A stretch of 28,326 nucleotides of DNA from contig BQKZ01002341.1 of assembly GCA_036244855.1 (NCBI GenBank), positions 57,689 through 86,014 on the forward strand, read 5' to 3'. Origin of the DNA: Temnopleurus reevesii (Eukaryota > Echinodermata > Echinoidea > Temnopleuroida > Temnopleuridae). The notes beneath the pieces were generated by a model. That model saw nothing but the letters and a program-made list of their open reading frames with translations. It was not told the origin of the DNA and made no database searches. The position numbers and the translations under genes are program-made. Shown here piece after piece: positions 1-9,539 of the stretch (positions are counted from its first letter, which is position 1; each line of letters opens with the position of its first letter).

Positions 1-350
1 GGGGGGGGGTAGGGGGTCAACTTCTTCTGGATACACCTGATGTATAATCACACTTTCATATTTTTTCACAAGGGGATACTCAATATTGATAGATATATAC
101 GTTCATTACAGTAAGTTGAAAGTTTTTAGGCTATCCATTTTTAATCGCATGACAGGATTATAAAGTATAGGAACGCGTGGCTGGGATGTGTATGTTTGTA
201 AAGAAGGTTAATCTAACCATTCTGCAACACACTTCCCCCATATACTGCCTGCTTTATAATGTCACATGAACCGCACTTGATGCAGTAACCTATACAAGAT
301 ATATGGAGATCTCACACATTGAAGCGGAGATAATGTGATCTTTTAATTGG
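1..350. other. Unique AT-rich DNA, no gene seen
   Basis: The first bases are a G run followed by more G-rich sequence. The rest is ordinary AT-rich DNA with no long open frame, RNA gene or clear repeat. Confidence 0.5.
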
Positions 351-354
351 GCAG

Positions 355-533
355 GTATTGACATCGTTCAAGCTAAGAAGATTGTGAATGCCAAGACACC
401 TCCCGTGTGAGATCTCACCACAGTATTGCTCGAGACAAGCTTACAGCTCAAAATAGCCGGAATAACAAGCTCAAGAAAGGCCAAGAAATGGCGCGAAATT
501 TGTCGACAAGGGAGCGAAAGAAAAGCGGTAAGT
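355..533 (+). other. Weak exon-like segment with good donor site
   Basis: A splice-donor match (GCG|GTAAGT) lies at 528-533. The frame reading into it is stop-free from 377 to 527 and contains an ATG at 488. A possible acceptor (ttttaattgggcag) ends at 354, but the frame that begins most naturally after it stops at 408-410. A 12-bp palindrome, GTGAGATCTCAC, sits at 406-417, and part of it recurs near 306-316. I recognise no protein family. The segment could be a 5' UTR or first exon whose partners lie elsewhere, or chance; a 6-base donor match alone occurs often at random. Confidence 0.15.
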
Positions 534-739
534 TGCCTTGATGGAAGCGTGTGTTTTTGGAGCGCTTACCCGAGCTAGAGTTTCAAAGCTGTTTCCCTCT
601 TTTCAACAGCTTCAGAGTATGACCTTACCGACGAGCAGTCACATTTTGCAGGATGGCAATCCATTGATTTTGACTTCTCACTTCTCGGTTTTCTTATCGT
701 CGCATTAGTGTATAAATGAGTATGTAAGCTAGCTTCCCC

Positions 740-1060
740 TCCTCCTCCCCCGTCGCTCCCCGGGGAGGCTCCAGCCGGGAGACAGTTCAAAGAAAACTCG
801 CCAGCGAAGTGGCTGCGGAGGCAAAGAAGAGGGTCCCAGTGGCGACGGTTTTACAGGGCTCCGTCGCCCGGCGACAACGGGCATCTCGCACCCCAGCCCT
901 CCCCGAGGTATCGGCCGGTGATTTGCCTGTTACCCGATCGCATGTGTATTTGGCGGAGGTGCTATTCTAGCAGGCTTCTTAATGTGTCGTTTACAGCGCA
1001 AGGTGTGAAACCCGTCACCTCTATCGCACGCTCTATGATGGGCCGTGCGCGGGCTCTGCG
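740..1060. promoter_or_regulatory. CpG-rich island-like stretch
   Basis: This block is clearly richer in G, C and CpG than its AT-rich neighbours, with runs such as cgtcgcccggcgac and tcggccgg. One plus-strand frame is free of stops from 720 to 1085 (122 codons, TAG at 1086), but it has no ATG before 942 and its proline- and arginine-rich translation is not one I recognise. GC-rich DNA lengthens open frames by chance. Promoter, non-coding exon or chance compositional patch are all possible. Confidence 0.25.
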
Positions 1061-1089
1061 AGATGAAAAGTCTCTAGCGACATCATAGT

Positions 1090-1572
1090 CGGAGTCACCC
1101 AGGATATCGTCTGCCTTTAAGATCTTTACCACTAGCAATCATCATCTTATAGACTCCGTAGCAAGGACGAATATCCTTGGTGTCACATATGCAAAGGTCG
1201 TTAAACATTAAAGTATGATATAAGAAGCTTGATAATGTTAGAAAGGCGAAGGCTTATAAACTGTATCATTATAGCCCTAAATAGGAGAATAATTCATCTT
1301 TTTTTTATAACCGAGATAGTAAAACGAACCATTTTCAAAACAGTAAACGCCATTGTCTGTGTAAGAAAAGATGAAATGAAATCTCCATGCATCTAGTCGG
1401 GAATTAATCCATTAAATTCTTAATTGAAACAAGCAGGAAGTTTCAACAATACAAAGATATGTGTCTACAAAATAAAAAAAGCAGACTTTTGGGCACAAAC
1501 CAATTTGATGGTAATGGCATCAAGAATATCAGAACGGTCCCGATTACTATTGAATTATAGTGATATTTTGTA
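1090..1572. other. Unique AT-rich DNA, no gene seen
   Basis: No convincing open frame, tRNA-like sequence or repeat was found. The short open frame at 1424-1645 runs into the duplicated block that follows and resembles no family. Confidence 0.45.
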
Positions 1573-2102
1573 TGAACAAGGCCTTATCCATACTACGATA
1601 TCATATCGTAAAAAAAAACTCACTCACACAATGCAAGTTCCCTGAACGAAAATATGTTCAAGGAAGAAACTTGGCTGACGCTATAGCATGTGCGTACATC
1701 GAACGCAGGCCAAACGAATTAAGCGTCAGTCAAGTGTCTAATTATTGACAGAAGTAATATGACAACGCAATGATTACTTAGTACTATGAAACATTCTTTA
1801 ATTCATTCATTTTAAACGTAAGTTGAAGTATTACATCCCACATAATACTTTCACATCTTCATTAGATAACCTGATTCATCAGATCACAGCTGCGTCCGCC
1901 TTAGATTTTCCCGGGGGAAGATTTCTCCCAAAACTGCTCAGACATCCATTTGCGTGAATAGCCAACGTTACACCGAGTATGTATACCACTTTTTGTGTAT
2001 GTTGATTGCAATCTTCATGAGATATGAACATACTTATTTTTGTCGGTAATTGAGAAGAAATCAAAATTTGATACAAAATAATTCCCAAGTCGAATACAAG
2101 TT
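1573..2102. repeat. Haplotype 1, left part of duplicated locus
   Basis: Bases 1573-1735 match 2104-2266 with one mismatch that I can find, including the same run of nine A. The rest, to 2102, stays alignable to 2267-2820 at clearly lower identity. An N follows immediately at 2103. This version lacks the MITE that sits at 2421-2596 in the other copy. Apparent open frames here are not conserved between the copies outside the near-identical part. Confidence 0.8.
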
Positions 2103-2420
2103 NTGAACAGGGCCTTATCCATACTACGATATCATATCGTAAAAAAAAACTCACTCACACAATGCAAGTTCCCTGAACGAAAATATGTTCAAGGAAGAAA
2201 CTTGGCTGACGCTATAGCATGTGCGTACATCGAACGCAGGCCAAACGAATTAAGCGTCAGTCAAGCAAATAATGATTGACAGAGTTAATCATCTGACACA
2301 TGATTACATAGTCAGGTAGTAGTATTCTCCATTCTTGAAATATATCAAATTATCGATTTTTAAGCGTAAGCTGAAGTATTACAACTCCCATAATACGTTC
2401 ACATCTTCACTAGATAACTT

Positions 2421-2596
2421 GGGCGGTCGGGTGTTTCACCAAAATACGAAAGACTTTAAGAACGACTTTACGCACGACTGGTATACCATTTCTCGTGCTG
2501 ATCTTAATTAGAATGTTACGTGTATTGCAGTCGTTAACGTAGTCCAGTCTTTCTTAAAGTCGTGTGTAACTTTAAGAACTTTAAGAAACACCGCCC
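2421..2596. mobile_element. MITE present in one haplotype only
   Basis: The element is about 176 bp and begins gggcggtcgggtgtttc and ends gaaacaccgccc, which are imperfect inverted termini. Subterminal gactttaagaacgacttta and aaagtcgtgtgtaacttta motifs also face each other. The homologous place near 1873 (gataacctgattcatcag) reads straight through without it. No internal coding sequence exists. Target duplication is unclear, at most one or two T. Confidence 0.7.
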
Positions 2597-3379
2597 TGAT
2601 TACCTGATAACAACGTTTCCCTTATATTCTCCAGGGGACAAGTTCGTGCGTAAATGCTCAAACATCTATTTGCGTAAATAGCTTAAGTTATATGCACACC
2701 TTGTATACTAGTATATGTGAAAATTGGTTGTATAATCTTTATGAGACATGAACATACTTATTTTCGACAGTAGTTGATAAGATATTTACTTTCCTATATT
2801 CATCATAAAATGATTCAAATACAAATCTATGATGGATCCAATTTTTGGCTGAATGCCTTTCCTCCCCACCCCCGCCATTGGCAGAGTCGTCCCCTAATCA
2901 GCTAATGGTACATGACGTTTTCTCTGGCCCAAATAGTGAACAATAATACAGTCCGACAGAGGTGGTGGATGGAACTATACCCTTAATTCCTGAAGTGACG
3001 CTGATGCAACTATTTATTTGCATGAGGATCGTAGAGTCTAAGGAAAATAGTTACATTTTCGTCACTGAGAGGAAGGTATTTTAAATAAAACCTCTGAAAG
3101 TCGTATATAACTATTTGTATCCGTCCCAGATCTTCTTTACTCAGCATGCAAGTTTTTTTTTTCGAAAAAAGAGTCTCTTCCAAAACCCGGGAATAACTTT
3201 CTATACTACTTGTGGATGACGTCAGAAGCCGTGAATACTAGCGGTGAATAAAAAATGTCATTACATTCACAATTTTCTTGGTCGAAATTCTTTACAGTCA
3301 CGTGAAGGGATTTCAGATTTCAGATTCTGTTAATGAAGGACTTGTATTGTATTTTGTATTTCTATTTCATCACTTAAAT

Positions 3380-3442
3380 GTGCTATGAGCGCTTTGAGCA
3401 TCTAATTATCATATAAAATCCATATATTATTATATTGATTGG
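3380..3442 (+). mobile_element. SINE 3' tail remnant
   Basis: The string tgagcgctttgagcatcta, followed by an AT-rich stretch and 'attattata', resembles the 3' tails of the SINEs at 14728 and 22651 (agcgctta...tatataaa...attatt). The homologous place in the other haplotype (near 5260) does not contain it. No tRNA-derived head is visible. Confidence 0.4.
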
Positions 3443-3598
3443 TTATCTATATATATACTTTTTTTTAAATCTTTGGTAAAATAAAGAACGATATAAAAAA
3501 GGAACATTGGATCAGCCCACTAATAAATAATAACATGTATTCATCACAGAAGCAATGTTGGCTAAACGTCTGTGGGATCCTTGAGATATGAAATAACT

Positions 3599-3880
3599 GG
3601 AAGCCAAAAGCCTGATTATGTTATATAGCCTGACTAACCTAAAACGACTCAATATATGGGGCTATAGAGAACAACGCATTAAGATTACAAATCCTTAAAG
3701 AATAGACGAAAGGGAAATTATTTTCTCTAAAAAAAAAGGTGGTAAAAGATTATTTAATAAATGCATTAGTTACACTATTTAAATCCATAAAGTCCATGTA
3801 TATTAAAACATAAAACAGGGCCCCAAAAGCCTGATTGCATATCATAGCCTGACTGAACCCAAAAGAGACTTGATATTATT
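3599..3880 (+). repeat. Diverged direct repeat pair
   Basis: The block 3599-3655 (gaagccaaaagcctgattat..catagcctgac-like) recurs as 3819-3880 with the same order of short words: ccaaaagcctgatt, tagcctgact, then an acgact or gagact and an aatat motif. The haplotype-1 copy has the first unit at about 5338-5400. The intervening DNA is AT-rich and holds no gene. Confidence 0.55.
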
Positions 3881-4120
3881 AACGGATCTTTTGTAAGAAA
3901 ATTTATGGATATTAGAACAAAGCAGCAAATGCTACTAACATAGACGAAGGAGAGGTAATGTTAAAGAATTTAAAGATGATATCACGAGCCACGAGGTGCG
4001 CTCAAACATCACAAAAAATGGGAAAAAAAGAGAGTCCATTTTATTTCTGGCGGGCAAAAATCGACGTGACGGCTGAGGTTAAGTCCCGTTTATGCTCGAC
4101 TCTCTGCAGACGTCTCTAGG

Positions 4121-4360
4121 TAAAAGCTGAATCACACCTTTACGTTTTAGCCAGCATCGGCCGAGCGTTTTTCATTAATAGCACTCCCTGGACGCACATT
4201 ATACGTTAAACAGACGGTGGACTGACGTTCGGCTTGCGCTCGAGAAACGTAGGTCGAACTTCAGTGCACCGTATGACCTGTGCATCAAGGGAGCGTGCTT
4301 ATTTGAAAAAAACGCTCGGCCGACGCAGGCTAAAAACGCAAAGGTGTGAATCGGCCTTTA
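4121..4360. mobile_element. TA-flanked foldback MITE, copy 1 (haplotype 2)
   Basis: The outer arms, read inward, are taaaagctgaatcacacctt on the left and taaaggccgattcacacctt on the right-hand complement. They continue into a gcgttttagcc/ggctaaaaacgc pair and a cggccgagcg/cgctcggccg pair. A second inner hairpin pairs gacggtggactgacgttcg with cgaacttcagtgcaccgta, so nearly the whole element folds back. TA flanks both ends, which fits a TA target duplication of Tc1/mariner type. There is no coding capacity. It is allelic to 5856-6107 and the same family as 22121-22364. Confidence 0.75.
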
Positions 4361-4797
4361 GAAAGCGATGATAAGATGGTGTAAATAAAACATTACGATG
4401 GGGATGCTACTCGCCAGTATCACACCGATGGGCTTCAAGAATGATTTTCCATCTTTGTGATCAACCAATCGAAAACGTTTAATATCGCTTCCCAATGCGG
4501 TTGAACGCTCAGTTTCTCGGAGGTTCAGAAAAAGGGGGACTTTTTGGGAAATTTTCATCAGGTGTTGATCATTNCATTGACGCGTTTGTCCTCCTATGGT
4601 GTATACCCTTTTCCGTGGCCCATAGTGTGCAACTGTGGATGGTCCGATCCGATGGGTGGGATGGATGGAACTACCCATCCAGAAGTGATGGTGATGCAAC
4701 TATTTGTCTGAGAATTGCAGATCCGAAGGCAAATGGTCGGACAAGCGTCACTGATGGGAATGTCGTTTGACACATAACTGATTTTTATCCGTCATAT

Positions 4798-4971
4798 GGG
4801 GTGTTGCTCAAAATCAACTGCAAATCAAGTGCAACTTTGCGAATTGTAACGCGCATTTTTATTCGCGCACGGTATGCGCATTTAACAAGACGCGGGTGAA
4901 ACAATGATTTTGATTGGCGCGTTCCGATCAACTGCAACTTGCGATCAATTGCAACCTTTAAGTAACACCCC
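4798..4971. mobile_element. MITE present in the other haplotype only
   Basis: The element is 174 bp with termini ggggtgttgct and agtaacacccc, exact inverted repeats except one position. Longer arms carry gcaactttgcg/cgcaagttgc-like and aacgcg/gcgcgtt motifs. It is absent from the homologous position near 3120. No coding capacity. The short minus-strand open frame across it only reads through the foldback. Confidence 0.75.
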
Positions 4972-5098
4972 AATAATATAACTTCTTTTTTTTTCAGTGT
5001 GCAAAGGGTTCATTTTTTTAAACAAAGCGTTTTCTTCACAAATAAATTCACTTTTTCTCATCTTCAAGCCGGGAATAACTTGCCATACTATTTGTGAA

Positions 5099-5106
5099 TG
5101 ACGTCA
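5099..5106. promoter_or_regulatory. CRE-type palindrome TGACGTCA
   Basis: A perfect CREB/ATF consensus is kept in both haplotypes (also near 3217 in the other copy) within an otherwise diverged stretch. A third copy lies at 27831-27838. An 8-base match can be chance, and nothing else here suggests a promoter. Confidence 0.2.
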
Positions 5107-5855
5107 TAAGCCGTGAATAGTTTAATAGCGAACTATTCACAGATGTTTTTACATTCACATTTTGGGGGGTTATAAGCATATTATAATCACGCGCAGGGAT
5201 TTTGTATTTCAGATTCTGTTATAATGAAGGAAGGTACGTTGTCTATGCTTTCGAAGTATTTTGTATAATTAAGATTGGTAGAAAATAGAGCACGATACAT
5301 TAAAATGAATGAAAAAAAAATGTGCAGAATTTACTGAAAGCCAAAAGCCTGATTATGTAATAATCCTGACTAACCAAAAAACGACTCAATAATTCTTTTT
5401 GTAACCAAATATATGGAGCTTGTATAGAACAACGCCTTAAGATAACAAATACAACTGAAAGATTAGACGAAAGGGAAATCACTCTCTCTTTCTCTCTCTT
5501 TCTAAAAAAAAAAGGGGGGGGGAGTTAAAGATTAAACACATAGCCTGAAAATTCAATGAGGTTATTTTGTAAGAAAATATATCTGACTAGTAGAAAAAAG
5601 CTGAAAAAATTAACAAAGGAGGAGAGAACAAATAGAATTAAAAGCAGAAATAGATTTTTAAAAAGAAAAAAAAACAATTACAAAGACGGAGGAGAGAAAA
5701 CATTAGAAGATGATCTCATGGATATCAGCCTCCTCCCCTAAACATCAAGACAAAACAAAAAACGGAGAGTCCATTTTATTTCTGGCGGGCAGAAATCGAC
5801 GTGACAACTGAGGTTAAGTCCCGTTTATGCTCGACTCTCTGCAGACGTCTCTAGG

Positions 5856-6107
5856 TAAAGGCTGACTCACATCTTGGCGTTTTAGCCAGCGTCGGCCGAA
5901 CGCTTTTGTTGATTAAAAACGCTCACTGGACGCACAGTATACGCTAATCAGACGGTGGACTGACGTACGGCTTGCGCTTGAGAAACGTATGTCGAACGTC
6001 AGTCCACTGTATGAACTACGTCTTTGTGCGTTAAGGGAGCGTTTTTAATTAAAAAGATACGCTCGGCCGACGCAGGTTAAAGAGGCAAAGGTGTGACTCG
6101 GCCTTTA
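5856..6107. mobile_element. TA-flanked foldback MITE, copy 2 (haplotype 1)
   Basis: This is the allelic counterpart of 4121-4360. The arms are taaaggctgactcacatctt and, complemented, taaaggccgagtcacacctt, with the inner gacggtggactgacgtacg hairpin. Both haplotypes carry it at the same place, so it is older than the two polymorphic MITEs nearby. Confidence 0.75.
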
Positions 6108-6321
6108 GAAAGCGATGATAAGATGGTGTAAATAAAACATTAGGATGGGGGATGCTACTAGCCAGTATCACACCGATGGGCTTCAAGAATGATTTTCCAT
6201 CTTTGTGATCAACCAATCGAAAACGTTTAATATCGCTTCCCAATGCGGTTGAACGCTCAGTTTCTCGGAGGTTCAGAAAAAGGGGGACTTTTTGGGAAAT
6301 TTTCATCAGGTGTTGATCATT

Positions 6322-7185
6322 TTAGTTGTGGAATGAACGATCCGTCTTTGTCACATTTCCTTTCTCCATAGCAGCATTAATTTTGATAATTGTTTGTCTA
6401 TCTGTGTGTTTTACTCGACTTGTGTTTTCTAATTTGTACCAAATAAAAACTCTTTGTTTAATTCGCACTCTCGCCTTCATCTGAATTGATTTAAATCCCA
6501 TTTGGATTGTTTATGTTTTACCTTGCACATTTTCTCGGTCATTCTGTATTTATCCCCAAAATTTTCGCAATTTCCTTATCCTTAGTTTATCCTTTCCATA
6601 CAGAAATTTACATAATTCTCCGATATTTCAAGTACCCTCTGTGTCTATATAAAACAAGAAATGACCAGAGAATGATTTAGACAGAGAGAAAAGGGGAAGA
6701 GAGAGTGGAAAGGGAGAACACCTGGAACGGGAGAAATTCATACTATTCTACACTCAATATTATTATGCAATTAAAAGGAGATGCCGAGTTCTTATTAATA
6801 ATGACATTAGATTTAGCAAAAATCCAATTTTATAAAATATGTCTTCAACTAAACTCAGAGAATGCTATCGGGGATCAAAACATTTTTCTAAATTTGGAAA
6901 TCATAGAGTTATTATTATCATTTTTATTATCTATTCGGCAATTTCAGCAAAGACAATGATTCAACAATCAAATTACCTGAATGTGTTTGAATCAGACTAA
7001 CACTGGTTGAATCTTTATCGAAATACTACAAATGCCATACAATAAGTCTGAAATTGGAATTGTATGAAATTGTACTAATGCATAAACCTTCAGACATTAC
7101 GAAAACTTGATATATAATGATTGCGGATAATGCAGTTGTATCATTTAGCGTTGTGTGTAACTTCGTACATGACGAATTTGCAATG
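6322..7185. other. Unique AT-rich DNA, no gene seen
   Basis: Ordinary AT-rich sequence. The 84-residue open frame at 6705-6959 has no recognisable domain and ends in poly-TTA-type codons. Positions 6990-7040 share a diverged word order with 9913-9960 (tgaatctttatc, aaa.act.., aaatgc), suggesting scraps of one dispersed repeat. Confidence 0.45.
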
Positions 7186-7187
7186 TT

Positions 7188-7440
7188 ATGTCGTGGTATA
7201 GTGGTTCTGACTATCGCCTGTCAAACAGAGGGTTGTAGGTTCGAATCCCAACCAGCAAGGAATTCATCCACATCATGATGCACTCAACCCAGGTGAGGTG
7301 AACAGGTACCTGGCAGGATAATTATTCCTTGAAATGCTTAAATGCTGGTGGCGATGAGCTAAAGCCAGGGTAATAATAATTCCCAGCGCCTTGAACACTC
7401 GGTAGTATGTGGATACGTGCGCTATATGAAGTGCATGTAT
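7188..7440 (+). mobile_element. tRNA-headed SINE, complete
   Basis: The head has a pol III A box (TGGTATAGTGG, 7194-7204) and B box (GGTTCGAATCC, 7238-7248). The cloverleaf is degraded, with a ctgtcaa loop that would put GTC in the anticodon position. The body holds the core shared with the other SINEs here (actcaacccaggtgaggtga, ctaaagccagggtaataat) and a 3' part with gcgctatatga. It is followed by a TTA/TTC microsatellite grown from its tail. Not a functional tRNA gene, as the acceptor stem does not pair. Confidence 0.75.
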
Positions 7441-7615
7441 TTTTGTTATTATCATTATTATTATTATCAATATTATTATTATTGTTCTTCTTCTTCTTCT
7501 TCTTCTTCTTCTTCTTCTTCTCATTATTATTATTATTGTTGTTATTATTATTATCATTATTATTATTATTATCATCATTATTTTTATCATTATTATTATC
7601 ATCATCATTATTAAT
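7440..7615 (+). repeat. TTA/TTC microsatellite at SINE tail
   Basis: Interrupted TTA/ATC units surround a central run of TTC units (about 7483-7521). Reading it in different frames gives poly-N, poly-D, poly-K, poly-S or poly-Y peptides, which explains the long open frames here, none of which is a gene. Confidence 0.9.
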
Positions 7616-7779
7616 GTTTAAGATAAAATGGCAGGTGCAAAACCGATATTCTGAAGGTTTCGTTTGGATTTCGTAAAAGTGTAACATCGTCTTATGTTCA
7701 CTATTACAGATCAAGAAGTTTATAAGTTTGTCATGATCATCTTGAAGTATTCCCCTCTCCCTGCCACCTTCATCTAACC

Positions 7780-8035
7780 CGATCCTCTCTCGCGGGCTAT
7801 GGGGCGTTAAATAAGACGGACTCGAAAGATTACCACAATCAATCAGCAGTATTTCCACCATATGGAGTCTCCCACTTCTTTTTCCCGCGCGCGCCATATG
7901 CATAATCAGTGTCGTGCGAGAAGACATACCGATCTCACACGTCTCCACACCGACTCGCTTAGAGAAAGGTAAAACCGCCAACTTTCTAAAGGTGTCAAAG
8001 AAACAGGGTGATTTGGGACACTGGCGCTCATCGAT
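7780..8035. promoter_or_regulatory. Candidate regulatory island with E2F-like site
   Basis: This is a GC- and CpG-richer patch in AT-rich surroundings. It contains TTTCCCGCGCGCGCC (7881-7895), which fits the E2F consensus TTTSSCGC, then ATGCATAATC, which resembles POU sites, and a TCAAAG word near 7998 that resembles TCF/LEF sites. A minus-strand open frame of 238 codons (7322-8038) covers it, but its C-terminal half is microsatellite translation and the rest matches nothing I know. Confidence 0.25.
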
Positions 8036-8039
8036 CAAG

Positions 8040-8990
8040 TAAATATAAAAACAAAAAACCTATTTATGAAAGTCAACGCGTGATAAGAGGGTGATTATAA
8101 TCCAATTCGGGTCATGACGAACTGAAAAATTAAAGAGAAAAAGTGGGATAACTGTTTTCAAGGAAAAGAAGATGCCCCTTTAGGTCAATGGGGCGGCATC
8201 ATCCTAGATTAATCAATTTATTTGGGTCAAGCTCAGTGTCTTTTAGGTGTATTATTATGGAATATTCATGTGGCAATTGAGGTCATTTGACTGTCGGGCC
8301 TAATCGCCGAAAGCAATTAGGATCAAATGGATAGACAGGAAATGGTGATGATTTAAGAATGATTTAAAAGCCAGATAATACCTATTATAAGAATCGTCAA
8401 GAATATTGTCATATCTGACGGACAAATTAAGGTAAATGTTTATGATACTTTTGCATTCTTCATTGGTTGATCTAAGGAGTTAATTACGGGATTATAAATG
8501 TGTTTAAATAAGATGTTCATTTACAAATCAAAGTATAGTTATTATACTGTTAGCTATTTTACTTATCTTCAGGATTTAGATGCAAATCTGAAAAGGAGTA
8601 CCATTATTTCAAGCAATTTCAAGATATTTTGATGTGTTACCCAAAATGTGAACTTGAATAATAAAAATTGCAAACAGAAATTTGTGAAGAAATATTAAAG
8701 ATTGTTACACTGATTTGTACATCACAAGTTTGTTTGCCATTGAAAGGGAAAATACATATCACTTCTAATAGAACTGAATTGAAATAGACAGGAATAAAGA
8801 ACTCTAACTTGAATTACTACACATTGAGGAAGATGCAGAAAATTAAACAATACGATCATCCCTTATAGGTATAGGTATTGCCTTCCTGCATAGTGTTCAA
8901 AACATAGATAAAATGATACCTTCAAAAAGGAAAAAGTTGGCGAAAAATTAAACATGTGTGTTCGGATCACTACATGGACAAGTGAAGAAG
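8040..8990. other. Unique AT-rich DNA, no gene seen
   Basis: No gene or repeat recognised. Bases 8200-8340 contain homeodomain-like words (gattaatcaattta, gcaattagg) and aggtcatttgactg, a near palindrome, but motif density is not clearly above chance in AT-rich DNA. Confidence 0.4.
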
Positions 8991-9200
8991 GAGCAAGAGG
9001 AGGAAGGGGAGGAAGAGTAAGAGTATAGTAGAAGAAGAAGAAGAAGAAGAAGAAGAAGATGAAGAAGAAGTAGAAGAAGCAAAAAAAGGCAGAAGAAGCA
9101 GAAGAAAAGGGAGACGACAAAAAAGATGAAGAAGCAGAAGAAGACGCACAAGATGAGGAGGAACAAGAAAATAGGAAGGAAAAAGGAAGAAAGAGATTGA
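8990..9200 (+). repeat. Purine-rich tract with GAA run
   Basis: The plus strand is almost all purine and centres on about nine GAA/AGA units (9030-9065), flanked by GGA-rich sequence. The minus-strand open frames through it are poly-F, poly-L or poly-S artefacts. Confidence 0.85.
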
Positions 9201-9299
9201 ATGATTAAGAGGATAATATGAGAGTTTATATGTAAATTTACTTGGGGATAGAGGAAAAATGAAAACCCAAACACTTGTTTTAACAGAGGTTTAAAAGAC

Positions 9300-9381
9300 A
9301 AGAGAAGTAAGAAAAATGAGAGACAATAAGAGAGAGATAGAGAGAGATAGAGAAAGAAAAAGTGAGAGAAAGAGAGAGAGA

Positions 9382-9424
<43 letters not shown>

Positions 9425-9480
9425 GGGAGGGGAGCGAGAGAAAGAGGAAGAACGAAAGGAAAGAAAGTGTTAGAAAGAAT
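9300..9480 (+). repeat. GA-rich tract with (GA)n core
   Basis: Interrupted GAGA units run from about 9320, with a cleaner (GA)n between about 9370 and 9418. The open frames across it translate as alternating R/E or as L/S runs and are not genes. Confidence 0.9.
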
Positions 9481-9539
9481 GCAAGAGAGGGTGAGAAAAG
9501 ATCCGACAACCCGAGGCGAAGATCATAAAATATTCGTAG

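Larger units (their letters stand above)
2104..4573. repeat. Probable alternative haplotig inserted between two Ns
   Basis: This stretch is bounded by single Ns at 2103 and 4574. Its left end (2104-2266) is nearly identical to 1573-1735. Its right end (about 4361-4573) is nearly identical to 6109-6321, with about three differences. Its interior aligns to 1736-2102 and then 4575-6108 with many substitutions and indels. That is the pattern of a second-haplotype contig anchored at both ends in shared sequence and scaffolded into the gap of the first. It carries its own MITE (2421-2596), a SINE-tail scrap (about 3380-3442) and an internal direct repeat (3599-3655 and 3819-3880). A true local duplication is less likely, because both inner boundaries coincide with an N. 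Confidence 0.75.
4575..6321. repeat. Haplotype 1, right part of duplicated locus
   Basis: This aligns in order to about 2876-4573: the ggcccaaatagtg/ggcccatagtg block, a ccgggaataactt...gacgtca block, the ccaaaagcctgattatg block, the gagtccattttatttctggc block, the foldback and the final near-identical 213 bp. It differs by a MITE at 4798-4971 that the other copy lacks and by loss of about 160 bp around 5270. After 6321 the sequence is single-copy. Confidence 0.78.

Noticed and set aside
4358..4699. Minus-strand open frame whose peptide recurs at 6049-6306
   Set aside because: The match reflects the near-identical haplotype copy of DNA, not protein conservation; the frame crosses an N and leaves the shared part differently in each copy.
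1573..6321. Genuine local tandem duplications
   Set aside because: Both duplication boundaries coincide with single Ns and the middle piece is anchored at each end, which fits a misplaced haplotype better; not fully excluded.
7188..7260. Possible tRNA gene (pol III boxes, GTC at anticodon position)
   Set aside because: The acceptor stem does not pair, and the sequence runs straight into a SINE body shared with other copies. The heads at 14728 and 24728 are rejected for the same reason.
7322..8038. Longest open frame (238 codons, minus strand)
   Set aside because: Its C-terminal half translates a TTA/TTC microsatellite and the tail of a SINE; the N-terminal half has no recognisable domain or splice context.
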